Source: Saksenaea vasiformis B4078
Lineage: Eukaryota > Mucoromycota > Mucoromycetes > Mucorales > Saksenaeaceae
DNA: 42,382 bases
Direction of reading: 5' to 3'
Assembly (NCBI GenBank): GCA_000697055.1
Contig: JNDT01001322.1
Location: 1-42,382 of the forward strand
The translations under genes were made by a program, and so were the position numbers. The notes below the pieces were generated by a model. It ran no database searches and was not told where the DNA came from. It saw nothing but the letters and a program-made list of their open reading frames with translations. Below are positions 8,951 through 19,544 of the stretch, one piece after another. Within the stretch, counting starts at the first letter, position 1. Each line of letters opens with the position of its first letter.

Positions 8951-11089
8951 ATGTCTAAATCAACACCCACTTTTTCACCGACACCAGCGCCTGGCGTTGC
9001 GAAAGATATGGTGCCAGTGCAAAATCATGTACGAACAGATTCAGAAGACGAAGACTATTTGCCTCAACCAGCGAGGCCACAGTTCATGCTTCGTGTAGTC
9101 AATGCGGACAGTAATCAGAGCTCGGATGAGGAGAGTAAGGAAGACCATTCCAAGCAGCGCTTGTTTCAGTCTGCTTCGTCATCTACCACAACGTTTCCTT
9201 TAACATCAGCCGGAGCGCTTAACACACCAATGTCAAGTACGGACGATCGCAAAGCGGAGGATGTACCTCCTTTGCCATCAACAACGCTTCACCGACGCCA
9301 GTCTAAAATATTATTACAGGATGAAGCACACCCGCAAAATAGCGCACCAGGCACACCAGGCACACCTGCTATCAGCTTGGAACCTCCTGGCTTGCCCGTC
9401 CCGCAGCAACGCAAAAATGAAATGAGGAGAATGATACCGATTACAGAAACTGAAAAATATTTGCAAGGAAGAAACAATGCAAAATATTCGTCTAGGATGA
9501 GTGATACAAGCAGTACCAGCAGAAATGCGCCTGCGAGTCCTGCACTTACAAGTACATTATCTATACAGACATCCAGCAATCTAGCAGCAGCTGCAATGAG
9601 TCCTGGTAATCAGTCCAAATACGCCAAGGCATCCTATAGTCTTACAAATAACCCTGAAAATATCAAATTGTACCGAAGCATGGCACAAAAGACAAATGAC
9701 ACCTCTCTTCAATTAATGTATGCGAAATATCTGCTGGAGGTGGCGGAACTCTACGAACGTCCGCACCACAATATAACTGCGACAGGGAGTAGTAGTAGTG
9801 TTCGTAGTTCTTCCTCCTCGCGACCACCGAGCCAAGAGGTTCTGCAGAGGAAAAAGCAGTTACAAGATGAAGGACTGTGGTGGATAAAACGATTGTCGCA
9901 AAAAAACGTAAGCGAAGCCGCCTTTTTACGTGCAAAATGGATGGATGAATCGTTATACGGGTTGAAAAAGAACCCAGCAAAATCACTTAAACTTTATCGA
10001 GTGGCAGCCGAGGCGGGAATTCCCAAAGCTATGTATTCCGTAGGCTTGCATTCAGAAGAAGAAGGAAATTACAAAGAGGCGGTCCGAAATTACCGGCAGG
10101 CAGCGGACAAAGGGCTGGTGGAAGCGATCTATGTGAGAAGTCGAGCTTCATTTGTCTTTGCATGTTCAACACTGATATATGCTCATGTGTTTTTCGCTTT
10201 TTGTATATATTTATAAAGAAACTCGCGCATATTCATCTGTTTGGTCAATGTAATCAACGACAAGATATGACCACTGGACTTGTCTTACTCTCTGAAGCGG
10301 CGATGGAAGCAACGCCATCGTGTCCCGAACCACCGTACATATTTGGGTTGCTTTTGACAAACACATATACCAAAATCAGTGTTCCATGGTAAGAAATTTG
10401 TTGGAAACGTACGAGAATCCCATGATTCGAAAAGTTGTAATTTAGGGAGGTTATGGGACGGTATGGATCACCAGAGCAAGCCCCCGCCTTGTTTGAGAGG
10501 TCAGCTCAGTTGGGCTACGTGCCTGCTCAAACTCGGATAGCCTATGTCAGCGAGATGGGTTTGTACGGCGCACCGATTAACCTGGCAAAAAGCTTTGAAT
10601 ATTATGAGAAGGCTGCTACACAAGGAGATCCTCATGCCATGGTCGGTCTTAGCCGACTCTACAATCGCGGCAGCTGTGGCCCTGGTGACAGTAACGAAGA
10701 GCAACTTATGTTAGCTGACGTATCTGGATGGCTGGCAGACAGTGTACGAGATGAAGATGCAGCATTCCAATGGTGCCATCAAGCAGCGGAAAAAGGAATC
10801 CCAGACGCTTTGTTTCTATTAGGGTAATGGAATTAGAAGGTATGAACCGGATAATCACGCGGAACGATATCTTTTATGTAGGTGGTACTATGAGGCTGGC
10901 ATTGGCGTTTTGCGGGATGATGATCAAGCCCGACACTATTACAAGGCAGCAGCAGCGAAGGGTCAGAGAGAAGCCATTCAACGGGTGCAGAGGTTCAGTT
11001 TAGCGACACGACAAAAAGCTGAACAAGGATTGAACAACCGTCGTGGTAAAAAGAAAAGGAAACTGAAATGGCTTTGCATTACAATGTAA
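8951..11089 (+). CDS. Skt5/Chs4-like Sel1-repeat protein with CaaX end (chitin synthase regulator family)
   Basis: Exons 8951-10132, 10219-10388, 10446-10823 and 10882-11089 join in frame to 646 codons (645 aa). The first ~230 residues are disordered and Ser/Pro-rich. A helical segment follows (NPENIKLYRSMAQKTNDTSL), then a run of Sel1 repeats with the A-x(3)-G-x-P/L-x-A pattern (AAEAGIPKAMYSVG, AADKGLVEAIYKLA, AATQGDPHAMVGLS, AAEKGIPDALFLLG, AAAAKGQREAI). The last exon ends KKKRKLKWLCITM, a polybasic stretch plus a CITM CaaX box. Yeast Skt5/Chs4, the membrane-tethered activator of chitin synthase III, ends in a comparable CaaX box (family knowledge). The CaaX end appears only if the last 58-nt intron (10824-10881) is removed, which also restores a Sel1 repeat (LLG/WYYEAG). 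Role in cell-wall chitin control is inferred. Confidence 0.9.
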
Positions 11090-12952
11090 AACACGTATCA
11101 CGGATCGTATGACATGTAGTTATTCTGGGGTTGGTTTATCTAGTATTCACTCTGTTCGTTGATTCCAGTATAGTCCTCACGATCCTTAATACATGATTTT
11201 TTTGTGCTTTTTACCAGGATGCTAATCCTACGCCTCGCACGTCGGATTTCCATGTTGCGTTTAGCTCAGAGGCAAGCCCCGTTGTCCAAAGGGTGCGTCT
11301 GGAATATGGCTCCATTGACACTTTTATCTGATACAAAGGATGGATTCTTTGAATAATGAGAAGCGATGCATAGTTAAAAATAGACACTGTTTTCGTTGAA
11401 GGATATAGGTCCATTTGCGACACTTTTTTCTTTCGCTGATTGATAGACATCGGCTGAGACATGACGCGATTATAAGTTGCTTAAAGTCAATTAACGAATA
11501 ACTTCTGCATGAAAGTCGTTTATCAATTTTTCTTCTTCTTTTTTTGCTTTTTACGCATGATCAATCCAAGGAGAAACAGAATTAGAAAGGAGCGGACTTG
11601 GGTTGACAGTTCTAACAACGTTTCTGGGCAAAGGCCTCCACCTGTCGACGTAAGAATATTAGTGCCCAAAGATGAGCACATTTGTTCACATAAAATTCAA
11701 GAGGCATGAAAGAAAAGAAAAGGCAGAGGACGGTGCCGAAAACCTGTACGAAGAATCTTTGTCGACTGAGAAGCACTTGTTCAAAGGCGTTGAACAAGGC
11801 ACGATTTGTAGCTCAGAACTCTACATTAGTTGCTTGTAAGTAGATAGATTTACCAAGCGAGTCATATACTGCTCTGGAGAAAAAAAAGAACTACACTGGA
11901 ATTGCAGTGCCGCTATTGTAAAACTACGAATTAGACACCGATTTTAACTATGGAACGTTTGTAATTTTCATTTTCTTAGCAACGATCTGTATGTTCTCGA
12001 TTAATTCGCTTTACTTCTATTTGCTTCTACGACCAGGCAGTCAGGCGCCGTTTTGAGGAAACAGATCACTCTGAACCGTGCTAACCGTCGAATAGAAATC
12101 GCGCTACCATATCAGAGACAGAGCTCCTTATGAAAAGGGATCTCGCAGTTACGAGATGCTCTTTTCGCAAGTATATCAAAAAAAAAAAGGTCAGACGGCG
12201 CTTTGCCGTCTTTCTTTGGCTGGGTTTATTGTTGGTAACTGCCACCATCAATTGCGTATAATTTCTTAATGGAGATCTGTCGAAACTTCTCGTGCGACAG
12301 ATGCACACTATTTCGATGTAAAGTAAGCAAAATATCACACAAGCACACATACTCTTTCGTGTGCTACATATCAAGGCAACCGAGGTTAAACTTATTCGAT
12401 CTTGTGTGGATGCATCGCAGCCACTTCCAAGTGCCGTCCGGTCTTTTACCGCACTCACCGGCTATAAATGCGGCAGAAGCATCTTCAGCCTACCTTCGTC
12501 CTAGCATAAGCGTCAGTTAAAAGTAAGTATTTTGCATAGATACCTTCGGGTTGAATAATTATTTCCTCTGCTTAGAGAAGAGTAGACAATTTGTTTAGTC
12601 TCGAAGGTATTTAAAAATTTGGTTAACCGGATGGTAGTTTCTGGTCTAAGGTGGGACGTGGTTAGCATATGGAATCTATTCGATCGAAATGCGACACCCT
12701 CCTGGTGACAAGCCTGCTATCAAGGGACACACGTAAAAGTCATCACTTCACTTCTCCTTTTATCCTTGAGACCTTGCCATGCACTTCTGGGACCTGATTA
12801 CATAACATGGAGTATCATGGAAGGTTTATGTGTTGACAACAGATTACCAACGAAGAGGCAAACCCAACAAACAAAAGAAGGCACAAAACAAACTCTTACA
12901 GTTAATAAACTATGGTCGCTTCCCCAAAATTTTTATTAAAGTTTTATTGCAC
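11090..12952. other. 1.9-kb stretch with no confident gene
   Basis: I see only short open frames. Two look somewhat protein-like on the plus strand: 11219-11330, preceded by a possible splice acceptor and ending in TGA, and about 12370-12510. Neither matches a family I know nor connects to a start. The lectin gene ends just to the right on the opposite strand. Confidence 0.3.
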
Positions 12953-13723
12953 TTATACAGGAACGATTCTCCATTGTTGGTTCTCGTTATCTGTCGTTTT
13001 ACGCGCATAGACGATAACCTTGGTGCCATCGGCATCCTTGTCTCCTTTGATGTCCAACACAAGTCGAGGATCGGCAAGAACATAGATGAAGCCATCCCGA
13101 TACCCCCACCGTTGGTTATATGTTCTGTCATTGCAAAGAAATGAGTTGTAAGTATTCCAAGGTTACCCGAAAGAAAAAAAAAGAAAAGAAAAGCGTTCTC
13201 AACATACGATGTAGATTTGCGGTTATACTGGACTAGTTGGGTATCGGACTTTAAGTTACCTAAGACACGAAAAGAAGTGTTATCAATGGGAAAGAGACAG
13301 TTGAAGGGTGGCTCTACCTCCTTGAACATCTAATACTGTGGAAACGAGTCAGCAAGCCAGTTCTTTCCTCTCAAGACGTCTCCAATTTACCCATGTTAGA
13401 TTGCTTGTTCGTAAGGAAACCGTTATCGTAGGACCAAAGCTATTGATATCCAAGTTAGACACAACGATGGTACTGGATGCGTTCGTTTCATGATAAAGGA
13501 ACATATATGTATCATACCTGGTTGTCATTTCCTGTGTCTTTTTGCGGCCAAACAATTAGCTTGGCACCAGCCTTTTTGACGAAATTTCAGTTTAATTTTT
13601 TTTTTTTTTTTTTGCTAGATTGTCCAAGGCACATACCGAAGTCTCACCATCGTAAACATCCAGAACCAAATCATTTTTGATTGACTTGATAAAGAAATAC
13701 ACACCCGTAGGGAATCCTGTCAT
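12953..13723 (-). CDS. Small beta-trefoil (ricin-B-type) lectin-like protein, six exons
   Basis: Assembled from exons 13637-13723, 13518-13571, 13391-13439, 13318-13335, 13208-13259 and 12953-13124 (minus order): 432 nt, 143 aa. No single open frame shows it. The product is three repeats of one unit, each with L-D-V/I-x-G followed by a Q-x-W: NDNQLW (47-49), YNQRW (91-93) and ENQQW (136-138). The 44-45 residue spacing fits a ricin-B/beta-trefoil fold that binds sugars. The 18-bp fourth exon restores VLDVQGG. There is no signal peptide after the ATG, so it is probably cytosolic or unconventionally secreted (inference). Ligand is unknown. Every splice site is GT-AG and every phase closes. The proteins of this type I know from Mucoromycota have similar repeats. 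Confidence 0.85.
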
Positions 13724-15847
13724 GATAAAAAAAATTGCCCTGAAGAGGAAAAATGACGGGGAAAAAGGTGTAAAAAGAAATTTCGGAATATATAACGGAT
13801 ACTCACTATCATGTTACACGGGGCTAAACCTTAAGTTTTCTGTTTCGCATCGTAACGTGAACACCGCTCAGTCATTGATTGACTGCTGCTGCATCATTCG
13901 TTCTTTCTCCCAGAAAGAAAAGATTTTGCAACCAGAAGGATTTTACGTGAATATTTGTTATTGTAGCAGAATAAGAACAATAACGCATAGGATGTATAAA
14001 CGGGTTATAACCGTATCTTCTCATCTGTCTGACAAGGATATGCTTCCTTAGAATTTCCCGGAAAGCTAAAAACAGAAACTGTCTCGATAGGTTACACAGG
14101 CTACATGCTTCGATTTACAGGTGATTCTTTTGTTTTGCATAACTCGTAAACAGATGTGAACGGGCAATTTCCCCTTCTACACGCAGTAAGAAATATAAAA
14201 AGATGAAGAATACTTCGTGGTTCCCACGAGGAAAACATTATTTTTATGCGATTACATAAAACAAATGATACAACTTCTTCCGCATTGTAGATTCTTCATA
14301 TCACTTACGGCAAACGTTTACGCCAGAAACTTCTATTAACATGACCAAGTACATGCATGGAACAACCGTTCCGAGATGAGAGTCTGACATTGTTTCACAC
14401 AGCCAGTGCCATCTACATGACGTCGAGTACGTCTATAGTCGAACGAACGGGTATGACTACCTCTTAATTGCCCCACGATCGCTGCGTTAACTGCAAGTTT
14501 GAATTATGGAGTAATAGTTCATAAAAGCTAAATGTACGATAAGTGCTCTACACTGACTAACACTTAGAACCTTCATTTCCTCTGAAATTGACGCATCTGA
14601 CGCGAATCTTTGTTGCTCATTCAGCGTTGTGAATTCTCTACCGGAGCCCGTGCGCTTCGTGCAGAATGTAGAACTAAGTAGGGACAATCGATCTTATATT
14701 ATGTCTCTTAAACCGAACACAGATGTCTGAATTTATGCTGTTGACCTCTGGGCTGTCCCAAGATCCGCTGTAGCTCACCGATGAATAGCTAGTAAGCACG
14801 CTTCCTAGATGCGCCTTCACAAACCCAGATTCATGACGGATGCTGTTTTCATTGTAAACGTTATGCGCTGCATATCTCGATATTAGTCGCTCTACAGCAA
14901 AACTTAGGAGCAACTTCTATTTTCAAGATCAACAGACACAGCGTCTCCAAAAATTGAAAGCCGACAGTTGCAGGTCCTGTTCTTTTTGGGCGATTACCCG
15001 AGCTAAATAGCTGCCTATGAACCCACCAAACGTTGAATTACTATTATTATCAACTAAATCAATGTCAAAGCTAGGGCCATTGGACAAAGATATTATCCAA
15101 ACGCCTATAAAGCTTATTATCAGTATGCCTAAGATTTGCTAGTATTCGTAGAAAAGTGAAGTCGCATGCTCGCAGTAGCTTTCAGTATGAGGTGGGCTAC
15201 CGAGAAGTTAGTCTACGGGAAGTGTTCAAATCAATCAGCTAAGAGGCGTAAGCTTCCAAAGGAAAAAAAAAAAAAAAGAAGTGAAGCAGTAATCGGATAC
15301 TATTCGAGACTGTTGGCGTAAAGTAGTTATGTCCATGAGAGCGGAATAACATTCAAAGGCTATGAATTTGTGACAAACATGAACGATCGTCCCATGTTAT
15401 CAAATAGGAGTACTGTACAACGACAGTATCCGACTTCGCATGGCAGAATGGTGAATGACTCGCGAAAAATTACGAGACATATTGCTGGAAATAGTTGCCT
15501 AGTGAAGCAAACAAACGGATTACACGTTTTATTTTGGAAGAGTCTTTTCCAAGTGACAAAGGTTCTATAAGAGATTCAAAGACCTTTAGGCGGCGTACAG
15601 AAGTTTCCAATGAGAGTGATCGGTTTAGTTTATTTGGGCTTGTAGCTTTGCAGTAATATTTACTCAGTGATATTTACTCACTACAATAGACCGCCGTAAA
15701 CTCCCAGCTAAGGAGTGTTGTGCTGTTAGTCCCGTTTGGTGCACCAAGTCGCGAATCTCAGTGCCTGTCACTCGCTCGCTTCCCCTTCAGCAGGGTGGGA
15801 AAATTCATGTTCCGTGCGTGTGCTACCTTTCTCTTATCCATTACCCT
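13724..15847. other. 2.1-kb stretch with no confident gene
   Basis: There are short open frames only. A minus-strand frame at 14674-14913 and another at 14487-14687 look mildly protein-like and may be decayed transposon sequence. The right end contains the promoter of the UCHL5-like gene. No RNA gene was recognised. Confidence 0.3.
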
Positions 15848-17124
15848 ATGACTGAAGCTGGCAACTGGTGTCTGATTGAGAGCGATCCTGGTATGTCTGT
15901 GAGTTAACTGCTAACGAAGCTTACCGTCTTTTCTTAGGTGTGTTTACGGAACTGATCTCTGGCATGGGCGTCAAAGGCGTCCAAGTGGAAGAAATCTGGA
16001 GTCTGGACGATGCCACCATGGAAGAATTGAAGTGAGTAAGAAAAAAAAAATAGGTTCTTCGCATGAGCTGATCAATAAAAAAAAAATGATCAGACCTGTG
16101 TATGGATTGATCTTTCTGTTCAAATGGCAAAACGCACAAGGGTCATCGGCGGTACCTGTTGACCATGAACCAACCGATCACATTTTCTTTGCCAACCAAG
16201 TGATCAACAATGCATGTGCCACGCAGGCTATTCTTTCGATCTTGTTGAACCGTGATGACATTGACCTTGGCGACGAGCTGCGTAACTTTAAAGAATTTAC
16301 AGCCGACTTCCCACCTGATGTAAGCGGGAAAGTCATTTACCCTAATTTTTTTTATGTCTCATCCATTCAATCATTAGATGAAAGGTCTTGCCATTTCCAA
16401 CAGCGATTTGATTCGTTCAGTGCATAACAGCTTTGCGCGATCAGATCCTTTTGTCAATGAAATGCATGATCCTCGAGCATCCAAGGATGAAGATTTGTAC
16501 CATTTCATTGCTTATTTGCCAATACATGGTGCATTGTATGAGTTGGATGGATTAAGTAGTGGTCCTGTACGTTTAGGTAAGGAAAGAATAAACCGGTGAT
16601 TTCCTCCCCCCCTCCCTAACGTCGATGTTGTAGATGCCTGTACAGATGAAAATTGGTTGAGCAAAGCCAATGAGGCCATTACAAGCCGTATGAGTCAATA
16701 TGGAGCGGCAGAATTACATTTCAGTTTGATGGCATTGACGGGAGACAGAATAGAAATGTATGAAGAGCAAATGGAAGAAATTGATGGGCTATTACTGTCA
16801 CTTTCGGAGGATGCAGAAAACGAACGGAAAAAGTTAAATGGCGAACGCAACTTTTTGGAGCATAAATTAATGCTGGAAAGGGAAAAAAGAGCACGATGGC
16901 ACGTAAGTTATTATTTATTTATTTTTATTTTTTTCCCTTTAGAACTGTGCGATATTTAAATCATGGTTGAAAATTAGAGAGAAAATACGCTGCGGAAACA
17001 TAACTTTGTGCCGCTTGTGTATCAATTGTTGAAAACACTTGCCGAACGTAAGGAATTGAATCCTTTGATTTCACGGGCTAAGGAGAAGGCCACGACACGG
17101 CAAAACAACAAGAAATCCCAATAA
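15848..17124 (+). CDS. Ubiquitin C-terminal hydrolase, UCHL5/UCH37 type
   Basis: A cysteine protease of peptidase family C12 that trims ubiquitin chains at the 26S proteasome and, in animals, in INO80. Exons 15848-15890, 15938-16031, 16094-16319, 16378-16576, 16634-16902 and 16978-17124 give 326 codons (325 aa; human UCHL5 is 329). Catalytic residues are all present: Q81 and C87 in [13 protein letters not shown]163 and D178 in [18 protein letters not shown]. The C-terminus has a coiled coil (about 210-275) and the ULD-like tail ([20 protein letters not shown]) followed by a basic end, which in UCH37 binds Rpn13/ADRM1. Length and tail separate it from the short UCHL1/Yuh1 type. All introns are GT-AG with consistent phases. 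Confidence 0.95.
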
Positions 17125-17164
17125 AACATGTATTCATTTCATCTTCCACGTGGTGCAGCTTGAG

Positions 17165-17443
17165 CTAGTGCGGATGACATGGCTTCTCTGTCGATGATGA
17201 CGCATGATGTCCGGAGCAAGCACAAAGATAGATATTCAATTGATAACAGCAAGGTGCATGTACAGGATGAGGATGAGGAGGAGCAGGCACGGCAGGAGGT
17301 GGCGAGGCGTGTTCCTTTTTCTTGCTTTTAGGTTTCTTCTGAACAAGGGGGAGGAATGAGATCAATGAAGATGCAACTCTCTTTTTGCTTTAGTTTACCG
17401 TGCAAAGTTCCAACCCAAAAGGATCTCTCCAAATTTTCATCAT
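17165..17443 (-). CDS. Small Cys/His/Pro-rich protein, unknown
   Basis: Two exons, 17399-17443 and 17165-17338, join in phase 0 (GTAAAC donor, TTCAG acceptor) to 73 codons (72 aa). The first exon encodes MMKIWRDPFGLELCT. The second has a lysine run (KKPKSKKKEH), a Pro/His-rich linker (PPPHPHPVHAP-like) and a C-terminal patch with several Cys and His (CCYQ, CACSGHH, CHPH). The Cys/His could bind metal, but no known finger spacing is evident. It lies tail-to-tail with the UCHL5 gene, only 40 bp away. Function unknown; the exon joining is a hand model. Confidence 0.5.
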
Positions 17444-17643
17444 TTTCCAAAAGAAAAATTGATTATTATTATTTTATTTATTGCTCAAGCATAGGCAAGG
17501 GTACTTATATTTCTATAGAGTTGCATCGTATGACTTCATTCCTTGTCAGGTCTGTGCATTGATGTGTGGGGGACGAAAGACGTGGCACGAGCACGGCTTT
17601 ATTTGGTAAAGTTGAAAATCAAAAAAGGATAGAACAAAAATGA

Positions 17644-18423
17644 TCACATCAGGACACAAGAAGAAGAAAGCTTTTTAAAGAATGAACGACGATGACGACC
17701 AGCTGGTTCATTTTGTGTCCTTTGCTGCGACGCTGGAGCCGCTGAAGGTGGCGCCTGCTGAGGCGTTGCGGTGGGCATGACCTTACTTGCTTGGGGTGGC
17801 ACAGGAACAGCTGGTTCAGGTCGTTGGACAGCAGGTTGTTCTGGCGGTTTCTTCTGATCCAACTGTCTCGGTGGCGGAGCAGGTGCTGGAAGCGGTTTAT
17901 CTGTTGTTGTTCCTCCTCCTCCTCCTCCTCCTTCTCCTTCCTGTTCGGGTTTCTGTAAGACTTTCTGCGTGTCGACAGATCCAGATCCTACTGCTGATCC
18001 AATGGCTGTTTTCGTAGGTTCACTCAAAGGTTTCTGCTCCTCCTCCTTTTTAGGTAGTGGCGGAGGCAGTTTCTCCTTGGCAGCAGCTGTTTCGGTAGAT
18101 TTGTACCGAGACGCAATGGCACAAACGTCAAGGTGAGAGCTTTTTACCACTTCATGAATTGCAGCTTGGACATCATCAGGTAATGGTGCTGGAGCTCCAA
18201 CGGACGCGTTTTTATTCGTTTCTTCAGTCGCTGGAGGAGCAGCGGCAGCAGCGGCAGCGTAGGATTTTTTCTTCTTTTTCTTCTTACTTTTCTTTCCGCC
18301 TCCTCCCGTATTAGGTGATGCAGTTGCTCCGGCTGGTGATGTTCCTTCTACCAATGATGTATCTTCATGCGTTGTTTCTTCAAGTGCTGTTACCAATTCG
18401 CGTGTATTTTCAGTAGAAGACAT
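17644..18423 (-). CDS. Disordered low-complexity protein with C-terminal CaaX box
   Basis: The start is taken at ATG 18423 (MSSTENTREL...), giving 259 aa; the open frame extends 30 codons further upstream through a Phe/Ile-rich run that is probably untranslated leader. The body is compositional runs: a lysine run (about 50), poly-Ala, Pro-rich and a Gly run encoded by triplet repeats. One segment looks structured (DDVQAAIHEVVKSSHLDVCA). The end, RHRRSFFKKLSSSCVLM, is a polybasic region plus CVLM, a good prenylation signal, so a membrane-attached protein is expected. No enzyme domain is seen and I do not recognise the family. It is the second CaaX protein in this window. Confidence 0.7.
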   Translation of the reverse strand: MSSTENTRELVTALEETTHEDTSLVEGTSPAGATASPNTGGGGKKSKKKKKKKSYAAAAAAAPPATEETNKNASVGAPAPLPDDVQAAIHEVVKSSHLDVCAIASRYKSTETAAAKEKLPPPLPKKEEEQKPLSEPTKTAIGSAVGSGSVDTQKVLQKPEQEGEGGGGGGGTTTDKPLPAPAPPPRQLDQKKPPEQPAVQRPEPAVPVPPQASKVMPTATPQQAPPSAAPASQQRTQNEPAGRHRRSFFKKLSSSCVLM

Positions 18424-19544
18424 GATAGAAAACGAAAGAAGAAAAAAAGTGAATATGATAATAAAAAGAAAAAGTCTCGATGAAATAAAAAAAAATGTGC
18501 TATACTGACACATTCTACACGATTGGCTCAGGAAGGTTTCATGGAACAGGTAAGACGCATTAAAACCGGCGAAACTTTTTTAGGCATGTCAATCACCATA
18601 TATATAAACCGATCATCTCAATCGCCGCACACACACACGCACGCAAACACTTTTCTGTCAGTAAGTCAGTTCCATCGTAAGCATAGTTTATGGAAAAAAC
18701 AAATTGTGAAACGGCAGTCTTGCACACAACTCACTCACTCACTCACTCACTCAACCCACCAAGATGTCAATGCACCGTGTTTCGGCGCTGTGTAACAACC
18801 TCCACAATCTTCTCTTTTTCCCCACCTGTCGGAACTTCAATGAAAATAGGAGCCGGTGGTCTTCAAAAGAAAACAAGAAATAGAAAAAGAGATAGAGAAG
18901 CAGGACGATGATACCGTTCTAATGTGATCAACAACGGAGACTCTTCTTTTCTGTCTCCGTTAATAACTCCGTTGAATCGAGACATAGACATGCCATCAGG
19001 AATGACAGGGCATCATCGAAAGCATTTCATCATGACTGCATGTAGAATACGCAGAAGAAGTATTGTACTATTTAAACAAGTGTACTGAGTAAGTAAGAAA
19101 GGAAAAGAGGGATTCTCTAGCGCGTAGAGAGCTTTTTTTTTGCTGTTGTTTCCAAAACGGGTAGTCTCAGAAATGACTCATGGTGATAGGCTTTTCTTTT
19201 TCTTTTTCTTTTTTTTTCTTATCTCTGTAACGAAAAAAAACCTTCTCCCCTTTTTCCATTTCTTCTTTTTTTTTCTTTTTGATGCTTGTCAAGCATTCCG
19301 TTCGTTTGGGCTATACAAGTCGTCGAGTTCTATGCAGATATTTCTCGGCTCAACCACAATCATTACAACCAGATGCGGTAATAATAATAATAAAGCAATC
19401 ACCAACAGAGACTCCACTTTGCTTGATTGAGACTTACCGGTAGTGTCTTAGACAGTAGAACAGAATAAGGATGTGAGGGTAAGGTTGAACAGGGTTTCGC
19501 TTGCAAACTTTTGACACCCTATCTAGGATTTACTTGTCAATTTG
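18424..19544. other. Divergent intergenic region with microsatellites
   Basis: This separates the minus-strand CaaX gene from the plus-strand NAGS gene, so both promoters should lie here. It contains a CA-rich run near 18630-18645, an ACTC repeat near 18730-18750, pyrimidine-rich runs at 19133-19290 and an AAT run near 19378-19392. No gene was recognised. Confidence 0.5.

Noticed and set aside
10824..10836. 13-nt intron in the Skt5-like gene
   Set aside because: Too short; the 58-nt intron ending at 10881 restores a Sel1 repeat and the CaaX end.
18424..18513. N-terminal extension of the disordered CaaX protein as a signal peptide
   Set aside because: The Phe/Ile run comes from T-rich leader sequence, and a CaaX-prenylated protein is not expected to enter the secretory pathway; the ATG at 18423 is the better start.
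19542..19544. TTG start for N-acetylglutamate synthase
   Set aside because: ATG follows immediately at 19545; non-ATG starts are not expected here.
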